Shown here in pieces: positions 1 through 10,832 of a stretch of DNA of 64,000 nucleotides. Under the pieces are notes generated by a model that was not told the DNA's origin, did no database searches, and saw only the letters and a program-made list of their open reading frames with translations. Numbering within the stretch: position 1 is the first letter of the stretch; every line of letters begins with the position of its first letter. Position numbers and translations under genes: made by a program. Source of the DNA: Monodelphis domestica (Eukaryota > Chordata > Mammalia > Didelphimorphia > Didelphidae); contig NC_077235.1 in NCBI RefSeq assembly GCF_027887165.1, positions 48,849,395 to 48,913,394 on the forward strand. The letters run 5' to 3'.

Positions 1-1294
1 CCCCCCCCCCCCCATTCCCATTCCAATCTCTCAAACCCCTTCTATTTCCAAGTACTTCTTCTGACCACCCATATCTGGTTCTGGACCCCTCCTTCTTATC
101 CCAGCAAACTCCCCTTATCTTCCCACACTTGCTTTATTTCTAAGTAACTCTGTCTAGCAAAATGTCTGCCCCTGTTATAATACTTTCCCCCACCAAGTTC
201 TCAATTTGTAAAAATCTCACTAGTAGAGCTGTGTCTACCTTCCCATCCTATTTGCTCAAACCCTTCTCATATTTAAATTATTTTGACTGGCAGAAAGTGG
301 TGCTGCTGCTCCACCCCACCCCATTTTCATGACTCCCAAGCCATCTCCATTTCTATATATCTCTGACCAGAATTGTCTCTGTACCCCAACTTCCCTATAA
401 CCTTTTGAATTTCTAAAGTATTGTTTACCAGCATTGGTGCTTCTGACCTCCGCAGTCCCTCAAACCCCCTGAATTTCTAAATATCTCTGCCAGAATTGTT
501 TCTTGTCCCCTGCCCCCAAACCCAACTATTTCTAAGTAGCTTTGACAAGCATATATGGTTCTGGCCTCCTCTTATTATCCAACCAAACTTCTCAATTTCT
601 AAGCATCTTAACATCCGGGCTCTCTTCCCTCCCTATCCCTCAAATCCTTTTTATTTCTAGGTATTTTTGACCAGCAGAGCTTTCTCCACCATGCCTCTAT
701 ATCTCCTAAGCTTCCTCCATTTCCAAGTATCTCTTACCAGAAGAACTGTCTTTTGTACTCAACTTCATATTCCTCCAACTGTTTCAATTTCTAGATATCC
801 CTTATGAGCACCTTTTGGTTCCAACCCTTTGCTCCCAATCTCTTAAACCCCTTCTATTTCTAAGTATTTCTGACCAGTCACATCTGGTTCTATGTCCTTC
901 TTATCCCAGCAAAATCTTATTTTCTAAGTATTTCTCAATAGCAGAACGGTCTCTTCTCTCCCTTTCTGTCCCTTCAAATCCTTTCCATTTCTAAGTACCT
1001 CTGTGGTACTTAGCAGAGATTTCTCTACCCTCCCTTTTATATCTCTCCAAATTCCCTCTTATTTTATGTGACTGACTAGCAGTGGTACTACTGGTACTAC
1101 TTGACCCCATATCCTCTCGATTTCTAAGTATCTATATCCAGAAGCTTCATATCTCCCCAAACATCAATTTCTAAGCATCACTGACCAGCACAATTGGTCC
1201 TTATAACTTTATTCCTTTATAATCTCTAAAAAAACCCTTTAAGCATCTCTGGCCACCAGAATTGTCTTTGTTCTGCCCCTGCTTCTTGGCCCCC

Positions 1295-1620
1295 CAGACT
1301 CTTATTTTTTATTTTATTTTTTTGCAGGGGGAGGAAATTTTAGTCATTTTAGAACATTCCTTGGTTACAGGAATCATAATCTTTCCCTCCCCTCTCCCCA
1401 TCCTTCCCATAGCCAACACGCAATTCCACTGGGTTTTACATGTGTCCTTCATCAGAACCTATTTCCATATTATTGTTTATAATAGGATGATCATTTAGAG
1501 TCTACATCCCCAGTCATATCCCCATAGACCCATGTGATCAAGCAGTTGTGTTTCTACTCCCAGTTTTTCCTCTGTGTATAAACTTTCTTGTAAATCCCTC
1601 CAGAAACTCTTTTTACTAAA
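1295..1620 (-). mobile_element. L1 LINE 3'-end fragment (marsupial type)
   Basis: The stretch resembles the reverse complement of the marsupial L1 3' region. It has the familiar words TTACAGGAATCATAATCTTT, CGCAATTCCACTGGGTTTTA and GATCATTTAGAGTCTACATC. It interrupts the 60-bp array and abuts a SINE on its right. Only a short 3' piece is present. Identification is from memory of the family, not from a search. Confidence 0.7.
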
Positions 1621-1621
1621 A

Positions 1622-1830
1622 AAAAATTTTTTTTTAAACCCTTACCTTCTGTCTTGGAGTCAATACAGTATATTGACTCCAAGGCAGAAGAGTGGTAAGG
1701 GCTAGGCAATGGGGGTCAAGTGACTTGCCCAGGGTCACAGAGCTGGGAAGTGTCTGAGGCCAGATTTGAACCTAGGACCTCCCGTCTCTAGGCCTGACTC
1801 TCAATCCACTGAACTACCCAGCTGCCCCCC
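1622..1830 (-). mobile_element. tRNA-derived marsupial SINE, near full length
   Basis: In reverse orientation the element has a tRNA-like head (GGGTAGTTCAGTGGATTGAG), the central word GACTTGCCCAGGGTCACA on the plus strand, and the tail with TATTGACTCCAAGGCAGAAG. It is little diverged from other copies in this window (37.5 and 57.5 kb). It is inserted in the upstream tandem domain next to the L1 fragment. Confidence 0.88.
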
Positions 1831-3221
1831 ACAAACTCTTTTTATTTTCTAAATGTCTCTCAACATCAAAGCTGTATATGTTTCTATCCTATAACCCTAT
1901 TCCTTTCTATTTTGAAATGTCTTTATACAGTTGAGCTTTCTTTAATACCCTTTTATAATCTCCCAACCCTTCCCCATTTCTAAATATTTCTGACAAGCAT
2001 AATTGTCACCCCAATCCACTCCTTCCACTTCTCCATCTTCAACAACCTCTTATCTCTTACCTGGTCAGCACATCTAGTCCTCTGTCTCTTCCCCAGTCAT
2101 TTCTAAATAGCTGTCTATTGCCTCACTAAGCTCTCAGTTTCTAAAATTCACTCAACAGCTCTTATTCCATTTATTTCTAAGAAACTGAGTAGAAGAAATG
2201 TTACTGCTGGTCTCTCACACACACACATATACACATATACATATTCTCATTACCCCAAGCCCATTCTGTTTCTATATCTCTGATCAGAAATGTCTGCATC
2301 CCACATTCCAAACCTGAAAGCCTCCAAGTATCTATAACCAGCACAGTTGGTTCTGGTACCCCACTCTTCCAATTTCTAAGCACCTCTGACCACAAATTGT
2401 CTCTATCCCCACTTCATATCCCCCTAAATTTTCTTTTTCTAATATGGACCAGTACCAGCGGCCCTTCCTCTTTGTCTTATGTTCTCTCCATTTAAGAGTA
2501 TCTGAGCACCAGAATTATCTGTTCCCACTCCCTTTTCCTCCATTTCCAAGTATCTGAGCAGAACAGCAGATTCTGACCCTCCCCTTTTCTATACCCTAGA
2601 ATACCCTTAATTTATATGTTTCAATGACCTTCAGATTGTCTTCAGGTTCTTCCTTTTTTTTTCTCCCCACAAGCTCCTCCATTTCTAAAGTATCTCTGAC
2701 CACTCTGACCACCCATCTCTTCTTTTGGGCCTCATTTCTTATCTCCCCCTCCCCCCCCAATTCTCTCATTTTTTTGAGTATCTCAACAGTACCCTCTCTC
2801 TTCCCTTCCTATCTACCCCCTCAAATACTTTTCATTTCTAAATACATTTGAAAAGCAGAGATTTCTCTCCTCTCCCTTCATGTCCCCATAAACCCCTTCC
2901 AGTATCTCTTATCAGTATAATTGTCCCCCCCCACTTCCTCTCCTCTCAAACCCACTTCACTGATGAATATCTTTGACCTGGTTAACAGGTTCTGGCTCCC
3001 TCTTCCTATTTCCCCAAGGCCCTCTGCAATTTTGATTTACTTTGAGTAGCAGAACTAGTCATCTACCATATCCAGTCCGATGCCCCTCCAGAGTCTTCCA
3101 TTTCTTAGCATCTGACCAGGAAAATACTCTATCACTACTTCATATTCTCACAAATCCTTTTCTGTTTTCTAAGACAACACAACTGGTTCTTCCCCCATCC
3201 CTTTCCAGCCCTCTCCTTTTA

Positions 3222-3405
3222 AAATAAAATTCTTACCTCCTGTCTTAGAACTAATACTCTGCATTGGTTCCCAGGCCTAGGCAATGGATATTAAGTGACT
3301 TGCCCAGGGTCACACAGTTAGGAAGTATGAGACCAGACATGAACCTAAGACCTCCTGTCTCTCGACCTGGCTCTCAGTCCACTGAGCTACCTAGCTGCAC
3401 CCAAG
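3222..3405 (-). mobile_element. tRNA-derived marsupial SINE
   Basis: Reverse-oriented copy of the same SINE as at 1622-1830, with TTGCCCAGGGTCACACAG, CCTCCTGTCTCTCGACCTGG and CCACTGAGCTACCTAGCTGC at the head end. It is more diverged and carries a small internal deletion around the TATTGG word. It is inserted in the upstream tandem domain. Confidence 0.85.
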
Positions 3406-3989
3406 TCCCCCCCTCTTTTTAAAATGTCTTGGACCATGAGAAATGGGTCCATCCTCCTCCCTTTTCACTAACCCCCAAAACACTCCAACTCTGTACTAGC
3501 ATAGGTAGTTCCCCACCTTTACTCTTAATTCATCTTCATTTTAACTACTTGTTTCCACTTGTTCCTCCTGTCTATCCCTCAAGTATCTCAGGTCTGTCCT
3601 TCCCCTGACTTGACCTCCTTAATTTTTAAGTATTTCTGAGAAACAGGATTGTCTTTGCCATTCTTCTATGTTCCCCAAATTATATCTCTGATTAACACAG
3701 CTGGTTCTATCCTGTTTCCCTTAAACTGGTTCCATTTTGAAGTATTTCAACATCAGATACCCCTTTATACTGCCTAAGGCTCCTCCATTTCTAAGCATCT
3801 GAGCCTAGCAGATCTAGTTATGAACCCTTTGTAATCCTTTTGAGCCACCTCAATATAAGTATCTGTGACCAGCATAGCTGGTTCCAGCACCCCTTCTTAT
3901 CCCTTAAAACCCTTGTCATTTCTAAATGTTTCTGAACAGTAGAGCTAGTTCTGCTCTACTTGTCAGGCCCCTACACTCCATCCGTTAAA

Positions 3990-4130
3990 TTTTTTTTTAA
4001 AGCTCTTCCCTTCTGCCTTGATCCCAAGGCAGAATTGTAAGGGGCAGAATCACAGCCAAGAAATATCTTAGGCCAGATGTGAACTCTCTAGGACTGGCTC
4101 TCAATCCACTGAGCCAGCCACCCCACCCTT
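3990..4130 (-). mobile_element. Decayed tRNA-derived SINE fragment
   Basis: Remnant of the same SINE family: CTTCTGCCTTGATCCCAAGG, GAACTCTCTAGGACTGGCTC and TCAATCCACTGAGCCAGCC are recognisable, but the central part is shortened. Reverse orientation. Confidence 0.65.
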
Positions 4131-5397
4131 TCCATTCTGATTAGGATTTTTGTGTGATTTAAGAATCTTTGATTCTTCCTAGATCTGTTGGTTTTAACTA
4201 TCCTCCTTTTCCTACAAACACAGTATCTTTCTAGTATTTTATGACTAGACTATCTGATGCTAGTCTCTCCTTATTTCTCAGTACCGTTGACCAGCAGAGC
4301 TATTTCTGTATGGCTCCCTCATCCCCTTGCTTTCTTGTTACATTGCTTAGTTGCTTTGATCCTGATTTGATAAACTGATTGTAGCTTTCTTTCCAGTCTC
4401 CCTTAAATCTTCCCTATTTCTGTGATCTATAGTAGAAGAGCTACTTTTGTTCCTTCTTTACATTCCCACAGAACTGATTCCAACCCCCTCCATGTATTTT
4501 CCCCAAACACTGTACTATTTTAGTGTTTATGATTCTTATGGGAAGGCCTAATTATAGTACCCCTTCCTATCTATCCCACCAAACTCACTCAATAAATATC
4601 TGACTAAAAAGGAGGATCTAGCCTCTACTTGCACTCCCCCCAATTCTCAATATCTCTAGATCAAAAGGTGTGATTCTGCCCTTACTACCTGTCCCCCTAA
4701 ACATCATTCATATCCAGGCATCTTCACTTACTACTTGCAGAGTAGGTTGTAGTCCCCCTTCCAGTTGCCCTAAATTCCCTCCATTTCTAGATATCTCTGA
4801 TTATAGCCTCACCTTATCATCCCATCCATTCTACACATCTCTGGTCAGAAGCATTCCCCTTTAACTTCCAAACCCTCTAATTGTCTTTACTTGATCCAAA
4901 TGGAATGTACTCCATACCCTGACATCCCCTCCCCCAAAGCCTTGCATTTAAAAATGTCTCTGATTAGAACTTAGTCTAGTGTCCTTTCTTCCTCTCCAAT
5001 AAGGTCTCCCATTTCTGTCTGCATGCCCCTAACATTTATAAATAATCACTGATTTTGAAGGTCTCCTATCCATCCTTTCAAATCCTTTGAACTTCTAAGA
5101 CTGGACTTGAACTCCTTTCAAGGACTTTCAAAAGGACTTTCAAATCCTTTGAACTTCTATTGACTGGACAATTTCTACGTATTTGACCTGAAGAACTCAT
5201 TCCAGTTTTACCTTCCTATCTTTTCCACACACACCCCCATTTCCAAAAGTCTCTGATTTTGAGTAGAATTGCTGTTTATACCTTGTACATTTGCTCTTCC
5301 TCTCTAACTGTTAAGGGGGAGGTTGAAGGAAGGGGGCTGGTAACCCAAGGCAATATTTTGTCAATCTAGGAAACATTTAGAACAGAGTTACTCTTAC

Positions 5398-5475
5398 CTG
5401 TTAATGTGACCAAAGGCATTCCAGAAATATAGCTCCCATTCAAATCAGCCTTCCTGAAATTTCCAGAAAGTACAG
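5398..5475 (-). other. Candidate minus-strand exon (78 nt) of an unidentified transcript
   Basis: On the minus strand, a pyrimidine-rich tract ending in ATGTTAACAG at 5476 is followed by 78 nt that end ACAG at 5398. These are followed at once by GTAAGAGT, close to the ideal 5' splice site, and a possible branch point (CTAAT) lies upstream. One frame is open through the exon and the length is a multiple of three, but an open frame this short is expected often by chance and I recognise no protein in it. If transcribed, it could belong to an RNA antisense to RSX. Confidence 0.4.
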
Positions 5476-5540
5476 CTGTTAACATAGAAGAAAATTAGTC
5501 ACAGTAAAATCTCTGGTTTAAGCCCTAGACTTGTGGGAGG

Positions 5541-5574
5541 CTACTGTACCGTACGGTAAGGTACGGTACAGTAG
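5541..5574. repeat. Perfect inverted repeat, 14-bp arms, 6-bp loop
   Basis: CTACTGTACCGTAC at 5541-5554 is the exact reverse complement of GTACGGTACAGTAG at 5561-5574, separated by GGTAAG. The core word GTACGG/CCGTAC repeats, giving alternative pairings. It lies in the short non-repetitive spacer between the upstream array and the putative RSX start, and holds several of the few CpGs of that spacer. Confidence 0.9.
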
Positions 5575-5756
5575 GGTAGGGTAGGTTGGGGTGGGACAGG
5601 CTGGAGGAGAAGGAAGGCAGTAACTAAAATCTCCCAAAAAATTTTTTTTAGCTCCTTGCTTGTTTTTCCTGATTATAGATTGTATATCAGAAAGGCTTAG
5701 ATAAGACCTTCACAAAGATTCTAATTTAATTATATTAAATTTCTCTTTGCCTACAG

Positions 5757-5892
5757 GAAAACTCTTAGCATTCTAAATGAACCTCTATTGGAGGCTTTGA
5801 GGAGGCCATGTCTAGTCATGTAAGATGAGAGGGAAACCTGGCTCTTTGAGAGAAAGATGGATGACATCCTAGAGGAACTGCCATCCTGAAAG
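5757..5892 (+). other. RSX: Candidate 5' exon of RSX (136 nt)
   Basis: A pyrimidine-rich acceptor (TTCTCTTTGCCTACAG, ending 5756) opens it and the donor AAAG|GTAGGT at 5893 closes it. All frames contain stops, as expected of noncoding RNA. It is non-repetitive and lies between the palindrome at 5541 and the giant repeat exon. Predicted from splice words only. Confidence 0.4.
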
Positions 5893-7010
5893 GTAGGTTG
5901 AAGGTAAACCTAAAATCCAGGTAGAGGACCGAAAAATATCACAAAGTATTATTGCTTAGTTCTAAGGCTCTGCCTAAGGGCTGCCATATTGGCACTTGCA
6001 GTTAAATATGGCCTTGAGTTTCAGAAAACAAGACTTGGATGGGTGAGATGACCATGTCATCCATACCATTTCAGGGAAATTTAACAGGTTAGCAAAAACA
6101 AAGTAGCTATTATTTTTAAGTAGTAAACCTCTTCCTTTTTCCTCCCCTTTTCCCCTTCAAGTGGAAATAATATTTCCTTGGAATTTTTACCATGGCCCCA
6201 TGGTTTCTGGAATCCTGTTTTCTTCTAATCCCCATATGGTGATAATAAGTGTTCTGAATGAAATGTCTCTGACCTTCCACTCTTTTACCTGGCCGTTGGA
6301 ATCCTAAATTTGCCTAATCACAAATGTTTTGGGGGATGCTTAAATAAATTTCTTACATTTCTTTGCTTGGTATCACAGAATGACACTTTTCTAAACAGCT
6401 ACTTAGAGCTCAAACCATTATTTGAGTTGGCAAAACTCAGTATTTTGGGATTTGATATAAAGTTACCTTCATATGTAAATAGATATACTCCACTGGTTCT
6501 TGGGAACTTTTGTAGGCAGAAATATGAATACTGCACTTTGTTGGGTAAGTGATCATGAGAATATTCTAATTAGTGTTGGGCTATGCATTCCACTTTGTTG
6601 AAGAATGGGAAAAAATAATTTGGTATCTACAAAAGTAAATGTTCCTACTTGGGGCCTACAAGTGTTCCAACTGGTATCAGGGTGATGGAATTTCCCATTT
6701 GAGTTGTGTTAGGAGATTATTGTTATCCAGGTATCTGGATGTTCTTCCTCTGGGTTTCAGGAGAAGTAAAAAAATGTTTCATGTGGTTCTTGGCTAGGTT
6801 AAACACTGCACAAGAAGCCTGGAGAGAGGAGCTATCTCCTACATGTCTAGAGGTTGGAAGACCTGAACCTGGAGACTCAAGTAGTGCCACTGCCAGGAAA
6901 GGCAAGCAGTCCTTCTTGTACTTCCTTGCCACTTGCTACAGAACTTTCCACTGGGAGCCATCAAAAGTCAGTACCCACTGGAAGCCAATGAGTAACCCTT
7001 TTTTAAAAAT
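5893..7010. other. Single-copy spacer before the RSX repeats; strong acceptor at 6160-6161
   Basis: No tandem repeat or known element is visible. At 6131-6161 a long pyrimidine tract (CCTCCCCTTTTCCCCTTCAAG) is a very strong 3' splice site on the plus strand, and I take 6162 as the likely start of the giant RSX exon. From about 6950 the phrase CACTGGGAGCCA begins to recur and grades into the GC-rich array. No CpG island is present, so an RSX promoter is not evident here. Confidence 0.5.
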
Positions 7011-7014
7011 TCCA

Positions 7015-8795
7015 TCCTGCTACCTTGAGCCAAAGGACCCAAGCCTCCCACCGGGAAGCATAGGACCCAAACTCCCACTGGGGGGCAAGAGACCCAAGCT
7101 TCCACCGGGAGCAAAGGGACCCAAGCTTCAACTGGGAGCTAAGTGACCCATGCCTCCCACCGGGAGCCAAGGGACCCATATGCCTTCCATTTCGGGGGCA
7201 AAGGGAACCACGTCTCCCACCAGGGTGCAGGGGTTCCAAGTATCCCACTGAGAGCTAAAGGACCCATGCCTCCCACTGGTTGCCAAGGGACCCAAGCCTC
7301 CCACCAGGAGATGGGACCCAAGCCTCCCACCCGGAGCTCTGGGACCCAAACCTCAGGCCTCCCACCAAGAGCCAGGACCCAAGCCCTCCACTGGAAACCC
7401 AAGGTACATGTGCCTTAAGCCTCCCACCTAGTGCCAGTATTGAAGTCTCAGGCTTCTGATTATGAGCCAAAAGGACCCGAAGACTAAGCCCTCAACCTTC
7501 CTTGGAGGCAGGAACCAAGCCTCAAACCTTCCACTGGGAGCTAAGGAACCCAATCCTCAGGATTTTTACCTGGAGCTAAGAGACCCTTTGGCCAGGAGCG
7601 AAAGTCTATATATAACTTCCTACTGGGAGTGAGGACCTAAGCCTCAATCTTCCTACTGGAATCTACCACCAGATGCTAATGGACTTAATCCTGCCACCAG
7701 TAGTCAAGGAACCCACATCTCAGTTCTTTCATCAGCAGCTAAGGACCCAAGCCTAAATCCTTCTACCAGGATTAACCAGGACCCAAAAATCTAAGCCTTC
7801 CCCTGGGATCCAGGCCTGTAGCCTCAAGCTTCCCATCTGGAGCATGGAGCTAGGACCCAATGATCCAATCCTCACAAAGAGATCTGGGAGCCAGGACCCA
7901 AGCCTCAAGTCTCCCATCAGAAGCCAGGAGAACCAATCCTCCATCCAAGGACTGAAGCCTCCTCCTGGGATTCAGAACCCAACCCAACTCTCATAATGAG
8001 TTAAGGAACCCAAAGCCTCAATCCTTTCACTTCAGGGATGAAACCCAAGCCTTCCACAGGGATCCAGGGGACCCAAACTCCCATTAAGTCCTAGGTTTCA
8101 ACTCTTATACTACTTAAGCCAGGACCTAACCCAACTATTGGCAATCAACACCCAAGGACCTAAAACTCTTACATGGAGCCAAGAGGCAAGGCCCTAAGCC
8201 TCCCATTTGGAATCAGGACTCAAGGACTTAAGCCTCCCACTTAGAGCTAGAACCAAAGTTCCCAAGGAGCCAAGCCTCCCACTTGGATCTAGGACCCAAG
8301 GAAATAAGCACCAAAGCCTCCCACCCAAGCCTCCTATCTGAAACTCAGGACCCAAGGACTCAAGCCTCCCACATTAGCCAAGGATGAAGGACCAAAGCAT
8401 TCCACCAGGAGACGGGAAGAAAGGACTTGAGAAGCTAAGCCCACATGGAGCCCAGGACTGAAGGACTGAAGCCTCGCCCCTGAAACCCAGGACCCAAGGA
8501 CCCCCATCCATGCCTCCCACCTGGAACCAGGAACACAGGACCCAGGCCTCCCACCTGGAACTGAGGACCCAAGGAACCAAGGACTGAAGCCTCTCCTACC
8601 TTAGAGCCTTGACCGAAGGACTCAAGCCTCCTACCTGGAGCCAGGAAGAAAGGAGCCAAGAATCAAGCCTCCCATCTAGAACCTGGACCCATGAACAAAG
8701 AACACAGTCCTCCCACTTTTGGAGACCAGGATCCAAGGACTGAAGTCTAGAGTCAGAAACAAAGGAACCAAGAAGCCGGGGACCCAAGGAACCTG
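7015..8795 (+). repeat. RSX: RSX GC-rich domain, diverged left flank
   Basis: Degenerate units of about 30-40 bp carry the words CCTCCCACCGGGAGCCAAGG and GACCCAAGCC, later CAGGACCCAAGGAC. They are recognisable relatives of the homogeneous array to the right but have drifted in sequence and length. This fits an array that is homogenised in its centre and decays at its edge. Confidence 0.85.
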
Positions 8796-9468
8796 GGACT
8801 TAAGACTCCCACCTGAAGCCAGGAAGAAGGGACCCCAAGACACCCACCTAGAACCAGGAAGAAGGGATGCAAGACACCTACCTGGAACCAGGAAGAAGGG
8901 ATGCAAGCCACCTACCTGGAACCAGGAAGAAGGGACGCAAGACTCCCACCTGGAACCAGGAAGAAGGGACCAAAGACTCCCACCTGGAGCCAGGAGGAAG
9001 TGGAAGTGACCCAGGCCTCCCACCGGGAGCCAGGAAAAAGTGACCCAGGCCTCCCATCTGGAACTAGGAAGAAGTGACCCAAGCCTCCCACTTTGAAGCC
9101 AGGAAAAAGTGACCCAGGCCTCCCACATGGAGCGAGGAAAAAGTGACCCAGGCCTCCCACCTGGAGCCATGAAGAAGGAACACAGGCCTCCCACCTGGAG
9201 CCATGAAGAAGGAACACAGGCCTCCCACCTGGAGCCAGGAAAAAGGGACCAGAAGACCCAAGACTCCCAACTGGAGGCGGGAAGAAGGGACCGGAAGATC
9301 TAAGACTCCCCCCGGGAGCCAGGAGGAAGGGACCAAAAAATCCAAGACTCCCAATTGGAGCCAGGAGGAAGGGACCAGAAGATCCAAGACTCCCAACTGG
9401 AGAGAGGAAGAGTGACCCAGGCCGCCTACCTGGAGCCAGGAGGAAAGGACCCAAGGACCTAGTTCTCC

Positions 9469-9854
9469 CAGCTGATGCCAGGAAGAAGGGACCCAGGCCT
9501 CCCAGCTGATGCCAGGAAGAAGGGACCCAGGCCTCCCAGCTGATGCCAGGAAGAAGGGACCCAGGCCTCCCAGCTGATGCCAGGAAGAAGGGACCCAGGC
9601 CTCCCAGCTGATGCCAGGAAGAAGGGACCCAGGCCTCCCAGCTGATGCCAGGAAGAAGGGACCCAGGCCTCCCAGCTGATGCCAGGAAGAAGGGACCCAG
9701 GCCTCCCAGCTGATGCCAGGAAGAAGGGACCCAGGCCTCCCAGCTGATGCCAGGAAGAAGGGACCCAGGCCTCCCAGCTGATGCCAGGAAGAAGGGACCC
9801 AGGCCTCCCAGCTGATGCCAGGAAGAAGGGACCCAGGCCTCCCAGCTGATGCCA
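9469..9854 (+). repeat. RSX: 34-bp unit block, ~11 copies
   Basis: Near-perfect copies of the unit that starts CAGCTGATGCCAGGAAGAAG, spaced exactly 34 bp (for example GCTGAT at 9505 and 9539). No CpG occurs in the unit. Confidence 0.95.
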
Positions 9855-10035
9855 GGAGCAAAGGACCCGAGGAGTCAGGAGCAAAGGACCCGAGGAGTCA
9901 GGAGCAAAGGACCCGAGGAGTCAGGAGCAAAGGACCCGAGGAGTCAGGAGCAAAGGACCCGAGGAGTCAGGAGCAAAGGACCCGAGGAGTCAGGAGCAAA
10001 GGACCCGAGGAGTCAGGAGCAAAGGACCCGAGGAG
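9855..10035 (+). repeat. RSX: 23-bp unit block, ~8 copies
   Basis: Identical copies of the unit AGGAGCAAAGGACCCGAGGA plus GTC. This is the shortest unit in the domain, with one CpG per copy, and it stands apart from the GCCAGGAAGAAG core units on both sides. Confidence 0.95.
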
Positions 10036-10044
10036 CCAGTTCTC

Positions 10045-10230
10045 CCACCTGGAGCCAGGAAGTGACCCAGGCCTCTCACCTGGCGCCAAGAAGTGACCCA
10101 GGCCTCTCACCTGGCGCCAAGAAGTGACCCAGGCCTCTCACCTGGAGCCAAGAAGTGACCCAGGCCTCTCACCTGGAGCCAAGAAGTGACCCAGGCCTCT
10201 CACCTGGAGCCAAGAAGTGACCCAGGCCTC
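10045..10230 (+). repeat. RSX: 31-bp unit block, ~6 copies
   Basis: The unit reads GAAGTGACCCAGGCCTCTCA followed by CCTGGAGCCAA or CCTGGCGCCAA. Copies are almost identical. Confidence 0.9.
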
Positions 10231-10284
10231 TCACCTGATGCCAGGAGGAAGGGACCCAAAGGCCCAAGACTCACACCTGGAGCC

Positions 10285-10395
10285 AGGAAGAAGCGACCCA
10301 GGCATCTCGGAGCCAGGAAGAAGCGACCCAGGCATCTCGGAGCCAGGAAGAAGCAACCCAGGCATCTCGGAGCCAGGAAGAAGCGACCCAGGCCT
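10285..10395 (+). repeat. RSX: 30-bp unit block, ~4 copies (GCATCTCGG variant)
   Basis: The unit reads GGAGCCAGGAAGAAGCGACC followed by CAGGCATCTC. It is a relative of the CpG-rich 30-bp unit that dominates from 13 kb on. Confidence 0.9.
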
Positions 10396-10832
10396 TCCCC
10401 GCTGATGCCAGGAAGAGGCGACCCAGGCCTTCCCCGCTGATGCCAGGAAGAGGCGACCCAGGCCTTCCCCGCTGATGGCAGGAAGAGGGGACCCAGGCCA
10501 TCCCAGCTGATGGCAGGAAGAGGGGACCCAGGCCATCCCAGCTGATGGCAGGAAGAGGGGACCCAGGCCATCCCAGCTGATGGCAGGAAGAGGGGACCCA
10601 GGCCATCCCAGCTGATGGCAGGAAGAGGGGACCCAGGCCATCCCAGCTGATGGCAGGAAGAGGGGACCCAGGCCATCCCAGCTGATGGCAGGAAGAGGGG
10701 ACCCAGGCCATCCCAGCTGATGGCAGGAAGAGGGGACCCAGGCCATCCCAGCTGTTGCCAGGAAGAGGGGACCCAGGCCATCCCAGCTGTTGCCAGGAAG
10801 AGGGGACCCAGGCCTTCCCAGCTTATGCCAGG
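10396..10832 (+). repeat. RSX: 35-bp unit block, ~12 copies
   Basis: The unit GCTGATGGCAGGAAGAGGGG plus ACCCAGGCCATCCCA has a spacing of 35 bp (GCTGAT at 10506 and 10541). It begins as a GATGCC variant and ends with two GTTGCC variants. Confidence 0.93.

Larger units (their letters stand above)
1..5245. repeat. Diverged ~60-bp tandem repeat domain, pyrimidine-rich (upstream domain A)
   Basis: The segment repeats a degenerate unit of roughly 55-65 bp. It reads, on the plus strand, a C-rich piece, then words like CCATTTCTAAGTATCTCTG, then ACCAGCAGAACTGTCTCT. Examples fall near 412, 472, 528, 595, 655, 720, 789, 857 and 983, and the pattern persists to about 5.2 kb, so I estimate 70-80 units minus the inserted elements. 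Units are much diverged, implying an old array. An L1 fragment and three SINEs interrupt it. No protein-coding gene is visible. It has the same texture as the RSX domains further right but no shared unit, so it may be 5' RSX sequence, part of an antisense transcript, or an independent array. Confidence 0.75.

Noticed and set aside
5398-5475. The 78-nt minus-strand exon as protein-coding
   Set aside because: One open frame of this size is expected by chance and the peptide matches no family I know.
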